Position numbers and translations under genes: made by a program
Shown: in pieces, positions 32,710 to 45,240 of the stretch
Layout of the letters: each line of letters starts with the position of its first letter
How positions within the stretch are numbered: the stretch's first letter is position 1
Notes under the pieces: model-generated
Told to the model about the DNA's origin: nothing
Databases searched by the model: none
Seen by the model: only the letters and a program-made list of their open reading frames with translations
DNA from: Agapanthus africanus
Taxonomy: Eukaryota > Streptophyta > Magnoliopsida > Asparagales > Amaryllidaceae
Assembly (NCBI GenBank): GCA_030015575.1
Contig: JASDDO010000006.1
Span: forward strand, 203,365,632 to 203,429,631
Reading direction: 5' to 3'
DNA length: 64,000 bases

Positions 32710-35700
32710 TGTCACGACCCGCAAGGTACAGAACGTGACTGGCACTTAAGTTTACGAAACGTCTCAAGGCGTCCGTAAAATAAGTAAGCCAAAGCCCAGA
32801 AAACCAAAACCAAATAAGCAAAAGAGTGAAGAAAACCCAATCAATTGAAAACGAGTTTATCAAATAAGTCATATAAAACCTCTTTAAAAACAATATCACT
32901 TTTTTTTCCGAAAATTTCGGCAGAGTCTCCTTTGTAAATACTGGCCCCCAAAATGGGTACAACAAGAATATATATGAATCCAACAAATAAGGCATCCCCA
33001 AGCGGGAGCTAGCTCTTCGCCACAAGGCGGTCACAAATCCCACGCAATATAAAGCAACAACATGCGAAATAATCATAAGGAAGCATGAAAAAAAAACCAG
33101 CATGTCGACTCAAGTGAGCTCGACCCCAAAATACAGCATAAAAAGTCCACAAATCTCACAGTCTCATCTCTAGGTTAATATACAACAATACTGATAGATA
33201 CAGTAGATGGAGTACTCTAGATACAAAGAATATACAAGGTGGTGCAAAAATAATAATATAACCCACCTAAGAGCAAAACCTCGAGTCCAGGCAAAAGAAG
33301 CAAGTGCGCCCGCCGCTACTGTACTGACGGAGCAGACCTGAAAAAGGCTGTGGCACAACGGGGGTGAGTTGCCAACTCGTGAGTAATAAATAACATCTAC
33401 ACAGGCTATCGTATGCACGCACACAAGCATCCTAGCATCTAAATACAGGTAAGGCAGGACATAATGGCAAGTATGTACGCAATATGAATATACTAGCAGG
33501 TATGAATGCAATGCGAATCAACTCGTGATCTGAATGTGTAAGTATAAGAAATCATGTTTTTTCCCTTTAAGAATCTCTTTTGAAATACCAGCACAATACC
33601 AATAGAATCAACAAGAACCTGTGTCCAGCAACGACACCTCAAAACTATCACAAATCTCATATATCCATGTCATAGTATCTCTGGCCTCAGCCATCCGGCT
33701 GACCCAGTTCAATATCAAAATCTTATCATCTCGCGGCCACGGTCGGTATCCTCTGGATATCCGCCGTGCCAAACAGTCACCGGTAGGTAATCCGTCCCCT
33801 GCCAGGCTCAACGTCAACACCACATTCATCTTGCCCCGGGGTACCATACCGGGCCCACCATGTACCCGTGACGGTTCCTCCACTCCTCGACACGGATCTC
33901 GAAAACCACAGCAAACTCATGGTGGACGACACTTACATCACTAGAAAACCGCAATTTACACATTTTAAAAATATAATAAGTTTAGAAATTTTGCGGCTTT
34001 CCCCCGAAATCCAGAAATATCATAAAATCTCAAGAAATCCTCATAAGTGCATATGTCAATGATAATGTATGCATATGGTATCAATAATCAAGTTGCGATG
34101 TGTGATTAATAGATTAGGCATGAACAAATAATATGATGAAGCACATGCACATGAATAGCAATCCTACGATTTCATTTTAAGGAATTAAAGCAATAGCGCG
34201 AGTTTAAGTATCAATTATAGTAAAAGGTTTCAAAGTTAAAGGCTATCTAGTGTGGTGGCATGGCAATTACCAGGGTGTATGTGTAAGCATGAATAGTGCT
34301 CGTGCTGCATATAAAAACCCTGGCAATGGTGCATGTGTCCTATAGAATGGGTTCGTATATGTATGTCAATATAAGGCATGAATGTAGCAAATAATCATAC
34401 AAGTATTAAACCCCTAATTACTAATATTACTAAGAATCTTTTTAAGCTACTAAAACTATCGGGCGACTTGCGCCATCCAACGATAGTCCCGCGTAGATGT
34501 TACATCTACTCACAGGAAATCCCCAGCTAGCTATGTCCAATCACTGCCTTTCCTCTTTCGAGCCGCGTCTGACGTCTCCGCGACCGAACCTGGAATTACA
34601 TCAATACCAAACATAAGGTTACATATCAAAAACGACGCAAAACCCAAACGAAGATACTAACGTTCACAATCTAGGTACAACGTGCACAGGTGCGCGGAAC
34701 GCACGCGAAAATCGCTAAACTAACTAGAATCGTCGATTAGGTCACCCGGAAAAACTGAAACCCGAACACTCAAAATCCGCACTCACACATCCTAAAAGTC
34801 ATAGGATACGCTAAAAATGTCATCAAGACATCACAAATAATTCATCACATAAATTCATAAAAAAAAAACTAGTAAGCATTTGCATTCCAAAATCGGTGCA
34901 AACATCGCCGATTTGCAACAAAAAAGACTACAATCTAGCATAATCACCCAAGTCACACCATTAGATAGCCACTACACAAATTTTTAACACATTAACCATG
35001 CTTCAAAACCTATTTTCCACAAGCAAACCCTTTCTTGATTTTTCTTATTTGCAATAGCAATCAAAATTCCACACTAGATTAACTTTGATTAGCACTAATT
35101 TGAAACCCAATAGCAAGCTAACCTCTTAGATTTAGGTTAACAAAACACTAGATAGAAAAATAAATTAATTAACCTAATAATGGTTTTTTAAACCCTAATT
35201 AAAATTCAAGCCATGAACTAAAAAAGCTAGATTTCAAATTAGCACTAATATTTACAATAAAACAACTCAATTAAGGAAATCTAAACAAAAGAATTTAAAT
35301 GGGTAAGGGTTATACTTATAGATCTAGAGATCTAGCAAGAAATTTTGACTCCAAATATGGCCTCCTAGCATCCAAGGTCCATGCAAGAAAGGTTAAGAAG
35401 AATGGATGAAGGATGGGCTTGAAATTTTGAAGTTTGATTGGGATTTTTGTGGAATTTGAGATGAGTTTTGAAGTGAAAAAGAGAAGGGAAATTGGGGACA
35501 GCAGCTGGTCTGGTCGGCAGCAGGAGGAAGGTGGGAAGTTGTGAGGGAATTGGTGGGGAAAAGTCAAAGGTCAAAGCCCAAACCAAACACCCAAAGCCCA
35601 TACCCAATTAATATACTAAAACCCCTATTTAAAACACTTTAAAAGGCCCAAAGAACACATATAGGAGGGGGGAAATTCATGGGCTGCTACCATGTGATGT

Positions 35701-36177
35701 GGCCGGCCAATATGAGGGGTGAGGTTGTGAGAGAGTTTACAAAAAAAATTCTATGCAAAAAGACCCCCCACAATACCATAATTGCAAGTTTAAGCTTAAA
35801 TTCAATAATTTTCGTTTTCCATAATAAAAATTAGTTAAAACTTAAAATAAATTACTAAAAATTTATGTTACAACTAGATTTTAATTAACATGATTTTAAC
35901 TCTTAAATTTAGCCCATTTAAATTTGTATTTATCGCTAATTTAATGTATTTTCTAACCGGCTTAAAATAATATTAAAAATTGAAAAATTAGGGAAAATTT
36001 TTAAACGACCAGAATTTCATAAGTAACTCATTTGCTACTAAAAAAAAGCAATTACCTATCCAAATTAGGTATAATTAGTCCTAAACTGCAAAATAACAAA
36101 AAGGACGGTTTTCGGAAAAATACCGAATTTTCACCGATTTTCAGGAAAACACCAAAACGACTTTTCAAGGCGTTACA
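32710..36177 (-). repeat. Gypsy H 5' LTR
   Basis: A 3468 bp LTR nearly identical to 14519-17984, with the same GTAGAT/ATCTAC hairpin at 34493-34509. Confidence 0.95.
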
Positions 36178-36182
36178 TGTAC
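36178..36182. repeat. Target-site duplication, right copy, Gypsy H
   Basis: TGTAC is identical to 14514-14518. Confidence 0.95.
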
Positions 36183-37118
36183 AGTGTAGATTTTGTCTCT
36201 TTGCATTTGTATTCAGTGGGAATACAAATGCGGGTATGTATATACAGTCGCGGGGTTTTCCTGTAATTTATTACGGGATCAGTTTTCTGAAGTTGCCAGT
36301 TTGCCTTTCGTTCCGGCCAGTTTTCCTTTGTTCCTTCCCGGCCGGACTTTTCCGTTGGAGGGGCTAATTTATAAGTTCGCAAATTAGCATATTGTGGAGG
36401 GTTTATTTGTGAATTGGTGGCATCATGATGGTTCATGCATGATGAGATTCTTTTTCCATCACTTGCTTGCATTAAATGAGATGGAACTTTGATTAGATGA
36501 GATTAGAAATGGTGTGACCATTTTTCCTTTCTCATGATGATACATATTCTTTCTTGCCTTTTCTCCTCTTAGATGAGACTTTCATTTTTTCCCTCCTCAT
36601 TGATAATGGCCGGCCACATCAAGAGAGGGTGTAGGAATTTTTGTGAGGGAGGAATTTTGCTATATCTATTCTCCATTAATGTAAAAGAAAACCTCCACTT
36701 GAAAAGTTCATTTTATTCTATTCCTCCATCACCATGGAAACTACATAAACCCCAAATGAGACAATGGATTCTACACTTCATCTACTTCAACCTTGGACGC
36801 GTCGGCTAGCCAGCTTCGCGTCCGAGTTGCCCCGGTCCAGAGGTCGGAGCCCGTAAAAGAACCCGGCGATATGGTGCCCGTTTCGACGAGGAGATGACGA
36901 CCGGAGATTCCGCGAGGAGATCAGAGTGGAGGCGAAGACCGAAGGACACGGATCGCTTGGTATAACTTCTCTACTCTTATTCTAGTTTGCTAGCGTTAGG
37001 TTAATGGCCCGATCCGGGGTTTTAGTGCGCGGTGGTGCCGGTTTGAAAAGTTTGAAAAGTTTTTCGTTTCCGCATTCCGGCGTCGGATTGACGGCCGGGG
37101 CACCGCCGTGCACTTACA
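36183..37118 (+). repeat. Copia A 3' LTR, right part
   Basis: It continues the LTR from 14518 and ends GTGCACTTACA like the 5' LTR. A perfect 12 bp inverted repeat, GCATTTGTATTC with GAATACAAATGC, lies at 36203-36231. Confidence 0.9.
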
Positions 37119-37123
37119 CTACC
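37119..37123. repeat. Target-site duplication, right copy, Copia A
   Basis: CTACC, one mismatch from CTATC at 3281-3285. Confidence 0.65.
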
Positions 37124-37923
37124 TGTGGATTCCAAATATTGTATCACATTCCAGATAAAAAGAAAGTATTAAACTTTTCGATCGAATAATCAAACACCCA
37201 AGATTTCCCTAATAGCTCAACACTTGAGCGGAGTTCAAAAAGTACCCATCACATGCCACAGTACTAAAGATCCAGCCGTAGAAGGGTCAAGACAATGCCT
37301 CACATGTGGCAACGCCGTACTGCCCCAAACCCTAAGGTTTAGAGGCGGTTCAGACGGTCACATAATCGAGTAAAGGTTTGTGTTCTTCTAGAGGGTCCAC
37401 CGCGTTACTTGCACAATTTTCCGGAAGTTTCAAACTCGAGAAAAAATTCAACTTTTGAAAATTTTACGACAGGGGAAAAAGTGAGTTATTGATATCCGTT
37501 CGAACATTTTAACAGATTCTAAAATTATCAGGAAAAAACTTAAACGAAGTTAAATTATCCGATCGAATCAACGAGTTCCCAATACAACCCAGAAAACTCA
37601 ACACTTGAGTAATTATTAAAAATTCCCAGAAGCAGTAGGTAACACATACGGATGTTACTGTTGGAAAATGATACCATAATTCTCAATTATTACCGCGGAA
37701 CCGCCGCCAATACCCCAGTTTGGCTGCGGTTCCGCGGCGCTATAGTGGACTTATGGTGTCGTTTTTCACAGGTGTCCATAGAATTCGCTGCTGATTTTTT
37801 TGAGCAATTTTAATATGAAAAATGTCAACTTTTTGAAAAATTTCAAGAAAAGGGTATAAACCGGGTATTCGGAGTTCGATCGGACTTTAAACTTCGCCCA
37901 GACTTCGCCTAAAGCTCTAGCTT
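37124..37923 (-). other. Copia C leader, outer part
   Basis: Leader between the primer-binding site and the Copia A insertion; it continues at 3285 and below. It contains the GC-rich hairpin at 37693-37737. Apart from that I see AT-rich sequence and no supported coding region. Confidence 0.7.
37693..37737 (-). repeat. Copia C leader: GC-rich hairpin
   Basis: CCGCGGAACCGC (37693-37704) pairs perfectly with GCGGTTCCGCGG (37726-37737). After one mismatch, GCCAA/TTGGC extends the stem. The sequence differs from A, B and E but the position (about 200 nt from the primer-binding site) and form are alike. Confidence 0.9.
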
Positions 37924-37936
37924 GACTCTGATACCA
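37924..37936 (-). other. Primer-binding site, Copia C
   Basis: The minus strand reads TGGTATCAGAGTC one base from the LTR end, complementary over 12 bases to initiator tRNA-Met. Confidence 0.9.
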
Positions 37937-37937
37937 C

Positions 37938-40119
37938 TGTAGGGTTACTAGGCACTCTCACAAGGGTCTATAAGGCATCAACCATGCCCGATTTAAAATT
38001 TAGTCGTGCCGAACAACCCTAAACCAAGATCTTAGAATAGAGATTAGGTAAAACAAATCATGTTAAACACTTTAACACTAAGAGTTTGGGATTACAACCT
38101 TTGTAGTCCGGTCCTTCACTTCTAAAGCTTCGTGTTGAGGTCCTTTCGCTGCGATCATCATGTTCCCGGACTCTAGAGAGGCTCCATAAAGAGAAAGATG
38201 CAAACCTGCTTCGGATCTTCGATAACTAATATGATCTACCTTGAAGTTTCTTTAACACAAGCTCTCACTCACTAAATGAAGTGAACACGCTAATCTAAAT
38301 GTCTAGGATAGATTAGGATGATGAAGTAGGATTTATGCACTCATTTGTTTTCTATTTCTCACTCAAAATCATCACCTCATAAAAAGCTAGAAAGCTTTTC
38401 CATGAAAGAAGAAGATCTATTTCTTTTTGTGATGAATAATGAAAACTCAAGTGAGGTTAGAAATGAAACCATGGGTTAAGAATGAAGTCTTAACCCATGT
38501 AGAGAGTTAACTATGGTGAAGGGTTGGGTTGGGATAAGCAAATATCTACACAAAATATCCAAAGTCAAAGTCAAAGCTTCAAGAAGCTTCTTGAAAGCTT
38601 CATGCTTGCTTAACCCTAATCCAAACCCTAACCACAATTAAACTCCTCAAATCATGTTGCATTTATAACCATAACATGTTACAATATTATATATCACATA
38701 TATAATATTTATTGTAACAAAATAAAATAATACAATTAACATATATCGCATATATATCAATGTATTACCCGAGTGAGAAAAAGAATCATTTAGTGAGCTT
38801 ATATCAGTTAATGTAATTTAATATATCAAATATATAATTATACATTAAATTATCGAATCAACACTTGATCCGATAATCGGGCCATTTCACAAATAACCGA
38901 CTAATATAATCTGTATCAGTTCAGCGAATCAACACTTGATCCGATGACCCGGCTATATCACATATACCCGGCCGATATCTCATATCGTGTGAATCTAATA
39001 CGGTATCACATACACGTATTGCTCTCGGTCCCGCACATATCATATATGTGCTCCTACTCCATTTTTCCTGAGCCAAGAAACCTCTTTGTAGGACTCTAAA
39101 GAATCGTCAATACGCCGGCAGTAGGTGATGATCATATCAAACACCCACAAGCTGCAAGCGGTCAGCTAAACGTAACAGCCACCCAGGTATTGAGCGATCA
39201 GAAGATCAACAAGAAAGCCTGTACATTCTCCTGTGAATCCAATCAGTAACACTCCCGTACAGTCCGGTCTCTTCGTCTGATATGTCGCATATTTCGCCTA
39301 GGGGTGGTAAACGTCAGACCCCAGTAGCTTGATAAGTCGTGTCGATATGAGGTCTATAACAATTCGAGAAACTACTGATAACACTTACCAGTAAATCTCA
39401 GCAACCCTGGCCAGGGATTTCCAGTTATAGCCATTCGAACACAACGTAACATCAACTCCCTATACCGGGAGAGACGAATCTCCTCCTATCGCTCATTGCC
39501 TCCCTGTGATTCGGGACTGTACTCAAAAGCCACCTTTTTGCATGCCCTCTTGGACGTGGTATGATGGAAATCGAAGCACAGTGGGAATCACACAAGACTC
39601 TATGACGATCTCGGGTCTACTGACTACTCTGTACCAGTGTCACCAGAGAACTGCCATCTGACGTGAGGTACAATACCATCTGGGAGTTCTCAGCGAGTCC
39701 GTCCAGTATACCCAGTCTCTACTGAGCACATGTACACCATACTTGATGTCAAACACCGATGGATATGGGATCATCCATCGCCCATCATATGGGTCAAGAT
39801 GCGTATACGCTAGTCTACTCTGGTGTATCGATGCCCTGTCTCGATACACCCTCGACTAGGAACAATTATAGGATGTACTCTTCGACTACCGTGGCCCCAC
39901 TAGTATGATCTCATCATAGTCCCAGTAGTCGAGTACATATCCTAAAGGCTTTATCAACATGTAACATAGAGACAATCAGAGTACATGTTAAGATAAAGAG
40001 CAACCAGATAGCGTACTATCATGTCGAGCAAGAAAGTCCTCCCTATATATGTCCAAGCATCCACTACAATATACATCGTATGTACAGTAATAGCCTCTTC
40101 GGCATACATATAACTAACA
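37938..40119 (-). repeat. Copia C 5' LTR
   Basis: A 2182 bp LTR, on the plus strand TGTAGGGTTACTAGG to ATAACTAACA. It is a distant relative of the LTRs of A, B and E: blocks such as GTACAGTCCGGTC and CTCTAAAGA.TCGTCAATAC are shared in order. A 21 bp block is repeated at 38854-38874 and 38925-38945. It contains ATCAA/TTGAT. Confidence 0.85.
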
Positions 40120-40283
40120 CTTGGTGCGGAGATTAAAGACCGAAGGACACGGATCGATCGGTATAATTTCCAAACTCATTTTACATTTTGCTAGTTTACG
40201 GTTAATGGAATGATCCGGGATATTTGGGTCGTGGTGGCTCCGGTTTCGTAAAAAGTTTTTGTTCCGCATTTGGCGTCGGTTTG
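40120..40283 (+). mobile_element. Copia LTR G, left remaining part
   Basis: The sequence from GGAGATTAAAGACCGAAGG to TTGGCGTCGG matches the last 250 bp of the LTR of Copia A (36900-37090), in plus orientation and more diverged. Its start would lie left of the window, beyond Copia C, which interrupts it. The last five bases (GTTTG, 40279-40283) also serve as the left duplication of the solo Gypsy LTR. It may be a solo LTR or the 3' LTR of a larger element. Confidence 0.75.
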
Positions 40284-43200
40284 TTTCACGCCCCGAAAGA
40301 GCACGTGACTGGCCCTTGAACCATATGAAGTCTATAGGACCCCATCTGATCCAAGTAAGCCAAAAGCCCAGCAATCTAAAACCATTTAAAGAGTAAATAA
40401 GGAAAACTGGTTTTGAAAAGTAAAGAAATCAAAGTTTTTAAATAACTAAGCCGAATGTGTATTTTTAAAATGTGTAACCTTTCCTGAAAATTTCGGCAGA
40501 GTTTCCTTTGTAAAAACTGGCCCCGAACGGGGTACAACAAGAATAATATATAAGAAATGATAAAAGGCATCCCCAAGCAGGAGCTAGCTCTTCGTCAATC
40601 GATGGTCACAACCACGCAAGCAATAATAATATACAACGCCAAAGGGTGAGGATCAAAACCCAAAAAGAAACTCAAAACAGCCAGAAAACCGTAATACTAC
40701 AAGCGCGACTCTAAGGTCGAAATAATACAACACTGCTTTCTAAGTCTGAAACAATAAACAAGTTTTGGGTTGATGGAATTACTAGATACAATGAATAATA
40801 CATGAAAAATGGCGGTTCTTATACAAAAGAATCCACCTACCAACGCAAGTCACCCATATGGAAGCAGTGTGCCAGAAATGCCGCTATGGAATCTGTACGG
40901 CAAAAACCTGCAAGGACTGTGGCACAACGGGGGTGAGTTGCCAACTCGTGAATAGAAAATATCTACAAGCAGAGATCGAATGCATGACCCATCCTAGGTC
41001 AATACGATCAGATATACATAAACCTCAATATGAATAAGTCTGAAACATGCTAAACTAGCAATGTAATCTCTATACATGAGTGTAATGCCAAGTGCTCGTG
41101 CCAGTGCCTCAGGTAATAGCATATCATAAATGTGAGGTACAAACAATGAAATCGAACTGCATGTACGTGGATCTCGTCCACTCGTCACCCAATGACAATA
41201 ACCATCATGCATGTAAATATCATCAGCATATGCATGGAAATATGAGGATATAAACCACCTGTGTCCCTCGCGACACGTCAAAATCATGGAACCGGAGTGC
41301 TTAGCATCGGCACTCGAAAACATCATGAAAACTGTGCCCAGCATCGGCACGTAAATCCTCATATATTGGGCTCCGTCAGTCCGGATCGGCCCACAAGCTC
41401 TGTCTGCGGTATCGGCCCTCGGCCCCGGCAGTACGCCATATCCATCTATCGACTCTGGTCGGTATCTTTCGGATAACCGCCAGGTCCAACAAAATCACCG
41501 GTAGGTACTCGCCACCCAGTCAGGCTCATCGTCTACTCCACGAAAAACATTTCTTGCCCCGGGGAACTATACCGGGTCCACCATGTACCCGCAATCGGCC
41601 TCATCCGCCTCCTCGAATCGGGTTTCACATGTCGCTCTCAGCACCGAGAAAACACATGGTGGACGCACTGAAATATCATATCACGGGTAACCGGGTTTTT
41701 AAAACAATTACATATCCTCTTTGAAACACCCACGGTTCCCAAAACCAGAAATATCATGGAAACAGCATATCTCAATGCGTATAATCAGAAAGCAGCATGT
41801 ATGCGACATATAGCAGAAAGGTAAGCATATCAATATGTCGTGCAAGGGTCATATCCTGAATGCAACAGTACTACAGTGTAGTGACATGGCAATTATCGAT
41901 GATGAAGTGTGTGATCCGGCAAACAAGTGTACGTGGAACATACGCATCATCGATAATGGTGCTGGTGTCCTAGCAGCATGACTGAAATCTATCAACAATA
42001 TAAGCGATGCAATGCAAACAGCATGAATGTGCGGAATCGAGTAATCAACGCAACAGTAGAGAACATGCCTCAATAGATATATCATGCAACCTTGCCTTTT
42101 GAAATAAGACGAATCAGGGCTTTTGTTAAAATAAGGGCTACGGTGTTTAAGAAAAGATGCGCCTTTTGAAAATATCCGTATAAACCCTTTTTCCTATCTT
42201 TAAAATATCCCTGATTCGTTAGTTTTGAAATAGGTATGACTCGGGTCTAGCCTAACGCCTACTATGCGAACTACGAACCCGACAATCAAATCAATAGAGA
42301 GGGGTATGGAAACCACCTAAATCTGAGTCGATATCAAACTATCTCATCACATGACAGATATCACTACCATCATATCACATCTCTAATACGAACTCTGTCA
42401 TGTCGCCAAATCTCACGGCCTCAATCGAATCTCATCGACTCATCTCAATCACACGTATCATTCTCAAAACTCGTATATGAACACATAGTCCCATACCCAT
42501 GTGTAGATACACACACCATCATATGCGCACAGATATATGAAAGAATGTATGCAAGTAAGTGTGTATGTGTGAGTGTAGGTGCAACCACTACTCTAGGGTT
42601 TCGCACTATACTCAACCAATACATCTTTATCACCAATAATCCATTATTACCATCAATAATCCTAAACAACACATAATAAATATATGTGTGTATACGTATT
42701 CGTATACATCACCACGGACTGCGGGGGTGCTATACGCCATCCACCCGACTTCTCCCCGTAGATATAATCTACTCACCTTGCTTCTCATGTGTCGGTGCCG
42801 ATGTCGCCATCTTCATCTTCTTTGCCTCAACATCTCGTAGGGTACCTACAAGTATATCACAACGCTAAAGCACATGAAAACCACATCGGAAACCAAAATA
42901 GCACACGCTACCCGTATAGGTAAAAACCTATCGACTCGCATGTAAACACGTTCAATATCCACTTGTCGTTGACGTCCAAACGCCACCCGACAGGAATGAA
43001 TCACCAAATACCAAAATCCATGCTAAATCAAGTTGTAAACCATGCACCAACATAGGAAAATCAACCCAGATTTCACCCTAGATGGAATCAGTCAAAACTA
43101 GACATACCTAGGGTCAAGAATAGAGGAAATGGGGCCATGCACAAAATTCGAAACAGATCCCCCCTGCTCTGGCCGCAAATTGCTGCCAGAAGGGAATAAT

Positions 43201-44222
43201 TGGCGGCCTCACTGTGGAGTTGGGGGCTAGGGTTTGGGGTGGTGGTTCATTGGTGCCTGCACATCTCACTGTCAACTCAGTTTTATTTTTGGGGTCTCGA
43301 GGTGATAGCAGATTCCACAAAACACTTCCGGATTTACAGTTTTCCCAGATATCGATTCCGTAATTCCATATTCTGGTTTCAAGTTCAGGTTTGGGTCCAA
43401 ATTAGCATCACACAAGGGATTCTAAGGTCACCACAATCCTCAATTCCATCTTTGATTTCAGTTTTACCCTAAACCCTAACTTGAATTCTCCAAATTCTTC
43501 AAAACGACACAATATCGATATGAAACTAGAATTGATGCACAAGAAATGAGATACTACTCTAATAGGTGCAGAAATTACCTCCTTTGGCAACTCAAGAAAA
43601 TTCCTGAGTTGCTCAAAGTCCTCTAAATCCAATCTTGCTAGGTTCAATGTGAAGCTAGTGAGCTTGGGAGTAAGTTTTGTGAAGTGGGAATGGGGTTTTG
43701 GCTTTGTTTTCATGGTAGATCTATGAAGTGAAGGGAAGGGAAATGAGAGGGAGCAGGAGCAGCAGCAGCTCTTCATGAGAGGGGAGAGAAAAGGAGAAGG
43801 AAAAATGATGGGGTATGGTTCAAATAGGTGAAGGTTGACTTGGTCCCTTTCTCCCTCTCATCATGAAACCTTTTCTTTTCTTCACTAAACTCTTCTCACA
43901 AGAATAGTAGACCCAAAAGAAAAGCCATAGTAGAAATGCACAAGCAACACAAGTGTAGAAAATGATATGTGCACATTTTTGCAAAAAAAGCTAAAAATCC
44001 GATTAGCGATTTTTAATCGCGATTAGCACTAAATTAGCATATAACTAATCTTATAAACTTTAAAATAGCATAATTCCATAGAATACCTTATTTTAGAATT
44101 TTTCATAATTTTTCCCCATTTATTTGTATTTAATTATACCAGAATATTAAAATATTCATTAAAATAATATTAAATTATATAATTTCCCAAAAATCATATT
44201 TTATTATTTTGAAAACGTTACA
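40284..44222 (-). mobile_element. Solo Gypsy LTR
   Basis: A 3.94 kb LTR related to those of H (plus strand TTTCACGCCCCGAAAG to AAACGTTACA), with the shared block CACAACGGGGGTGAGTTGCC and the GTAGAT/ATCTAC hairpin. There is no internal sequence. The flanking GTTTG (40279-40283) and GTTTA (44223-44227) form a target duplication with one mismatch. It is clearly more diverged than the LTRs of H. Confidence 0.85.
42758..42777 (-). promoter_or_regulatory. Splice-donor-like GTGAGT in LTR hairpin, solo Gypsy LTR
   Basis: The minus strand reads AAGGTGAGTAGAT then ATCTAC after three bases. This is the best donor match of the three LTR types, with the hairpin kept although the loop differs. Confidence 0.45.
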
Positions 44223-44255
44223 GTTTAACTGCCGGGACGCCGCCGCATCCCAACA
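44223..44255 (+). mobile_element. Copia LTR G, right end
   Basis: GCCGGGACGCCGCCG and the ending CATCCCAACA correspond to the last bases of the Copia LTRs of A (GCACTTACA) and B (GGCGCAACA). This places the end of LTR G exactly where the pol of Gypsy F resumes. Confidence 0.7.
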
Positions 44256-44613
44256 GTTTGATTTCTTCTCTTCGCGCTGGACAGCTTTTGAGGAAGGGAT
44301 GTCCGGGATTTCTAGCCTATGTTTGCGATACTAGAGCTACAGAGGTTCCGTTGGACCAGGTTCCGATTGTTAGTGAGTTCCCTGATGTTTTTCTGACGAG
44401 CTTCTTGGGCTACCGCCTGAGTGCTATATTGTTTTCTGCATTGACTTGATTCCCGGTACGGGGCCTATTTCCATACCGCCTTATCGGATGGCCCCGGCGG
44501 ACCATAGAGAGTTGAAAGGTCAGTTGCACGATTTGCTGGATAAGGGGCTTATTCTACCTAGTGTGTCTCCTTAGAGTGCTCCAATCCTGTTCGTCAAGAA
44601 GAAGGACGGTAGC
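44256..44613 (+). pseudogene. Gypsy F protease to reverse transcriptase junction
   Basis: The reading LISSLRAGQLLRKGC matches the segment after the protease in H, followed by VSEFPDVF and a weak lead-in to reverse transcriptase. It starts abruptly after LTR G. Confidence 0.8.
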
Positions 44614-45240
44614 TTGCGCTTGTGTATTGACTACCGCCAGCTGAACAGGGTTACCGTGCGGAACAGATATCCCTTACCACGCATCGACGACTTGTTCGAC
44701 CAGCTTCAGAGTGCAGGATACTTTTCGAGGATCGACTTGCGATCAGGCTACCATCAGTTGCGAGTTCGACAGGAGGATATTCCGAGGACGGCTTTTCGCA
44801 CGCGTTACGGCCACTATGAGTTTTTGGTGATGTCGTTCGGACTCACCAATGCCCCAGCAGCATTTATGGACTTGATGAACCGTATTTTTAGGATGTATCT
44901 TGATCTGTTCATCATCGTATTCATTGACGACATTTTGGTGTATTCCCGGAGCCGAGAAGAGCACGAGCAGCACCTGCGGATCACATTGCAGACTTTGAGG
45001 GAGCACCAGCTGTTCGCAAAATTCTCTAAGTGCGCGTTTTGGCTTGACAGCGTAGATTTCTTGGGTCACGTGATTTCGCGAGATGGTATATGTGTGGACC
45101 CGAAGAAGATCGAGGCCGTTCAGCATTGTCCCAGACCCGCATCAGTTACTGAGATCCACAGCTTTCTAGGACTGCCCGGCTACTACCGACGATTTGTACA
45201 GGACTTTTCCCGTATTGCTGCGCCGTTGACCGGGTTAACC
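44614..45240 (+). pseudogene. Gypsy F reverse transcriptase
   Basis: Motifs in order: [63 protein letters not shown] and [11 protein letters not shown]. This is a well-preserved Ty3/Gypsy reverse transcriptase fossil, about 280 residues open. Confidence 0.95.

Larger units (their letters stand above)
14519..36177 (-). mobile_element. Gypsy H: Tekay-like chromovirus
   Basis: A minus-strand Ty3/Gypsy element with 3.47 kb LTRs (14519-17984 and 32710-36177), primer-binding site, gag, protease, reverse transcriptase, RNase H, integrase and chromodomain in that order. Structure is whole apart from the nested Copia B; the coding region has about half a dozen breaks. Without B it is about 11.5 kb. 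By eye the LTRs differ at about 1% of positions in the first 380 bases, suggesting some hundred thousand years at a grass substitution rate. The chromodomain and LTR size fit the Tekay (Del) lineage. Confidence 0.95.
3286..37118 (+). mobile_element. Copia A, split by nested insertions
   Basis: This is a plus-strand Copia element with 5' LTR (3286-5411), initiator tRNA-Met primer-binding site (5413), leader, pol relics, polypurine tract (13314-13324) and 3' LTR (13325-14518 and 36183-37118). A solo LTR sits in its leader and Gypsy H sits in its 3' LTR. Without the insertions it is about 10 kb. The coding region is heavily broken. By eye the two LTRs differ at about 4% of positions in the first 270 bases, so it is older than H. 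At a commonly used grass rate this would be about 1.5 million years, but that rate is an assumption. Confidence 0.9.
1..40119 (-). mobile_element. Copia C: Ty1/Copia element, left part outside window
   Basis: Read on the minus strand, the element runs from its 5' LTR (37938-40119) through a primer-binding site and leader (37124-37937, then 1043-3285) to a protease relic and an integrase relic at the left edge. Copia A and everything inside it (3286-37118) interrupts the leader. The rest of pol and the 3' LTR would lie left of the window. It is broken in many places. Its internal sequence matches Copia D at 60870-63150, and its LTR start matches the one at 63153. The base order after the LTR (cttgg at 40120) is the expected right-hand target duplication, but the left copy cannot be seen. 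Confidence 0.85.
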
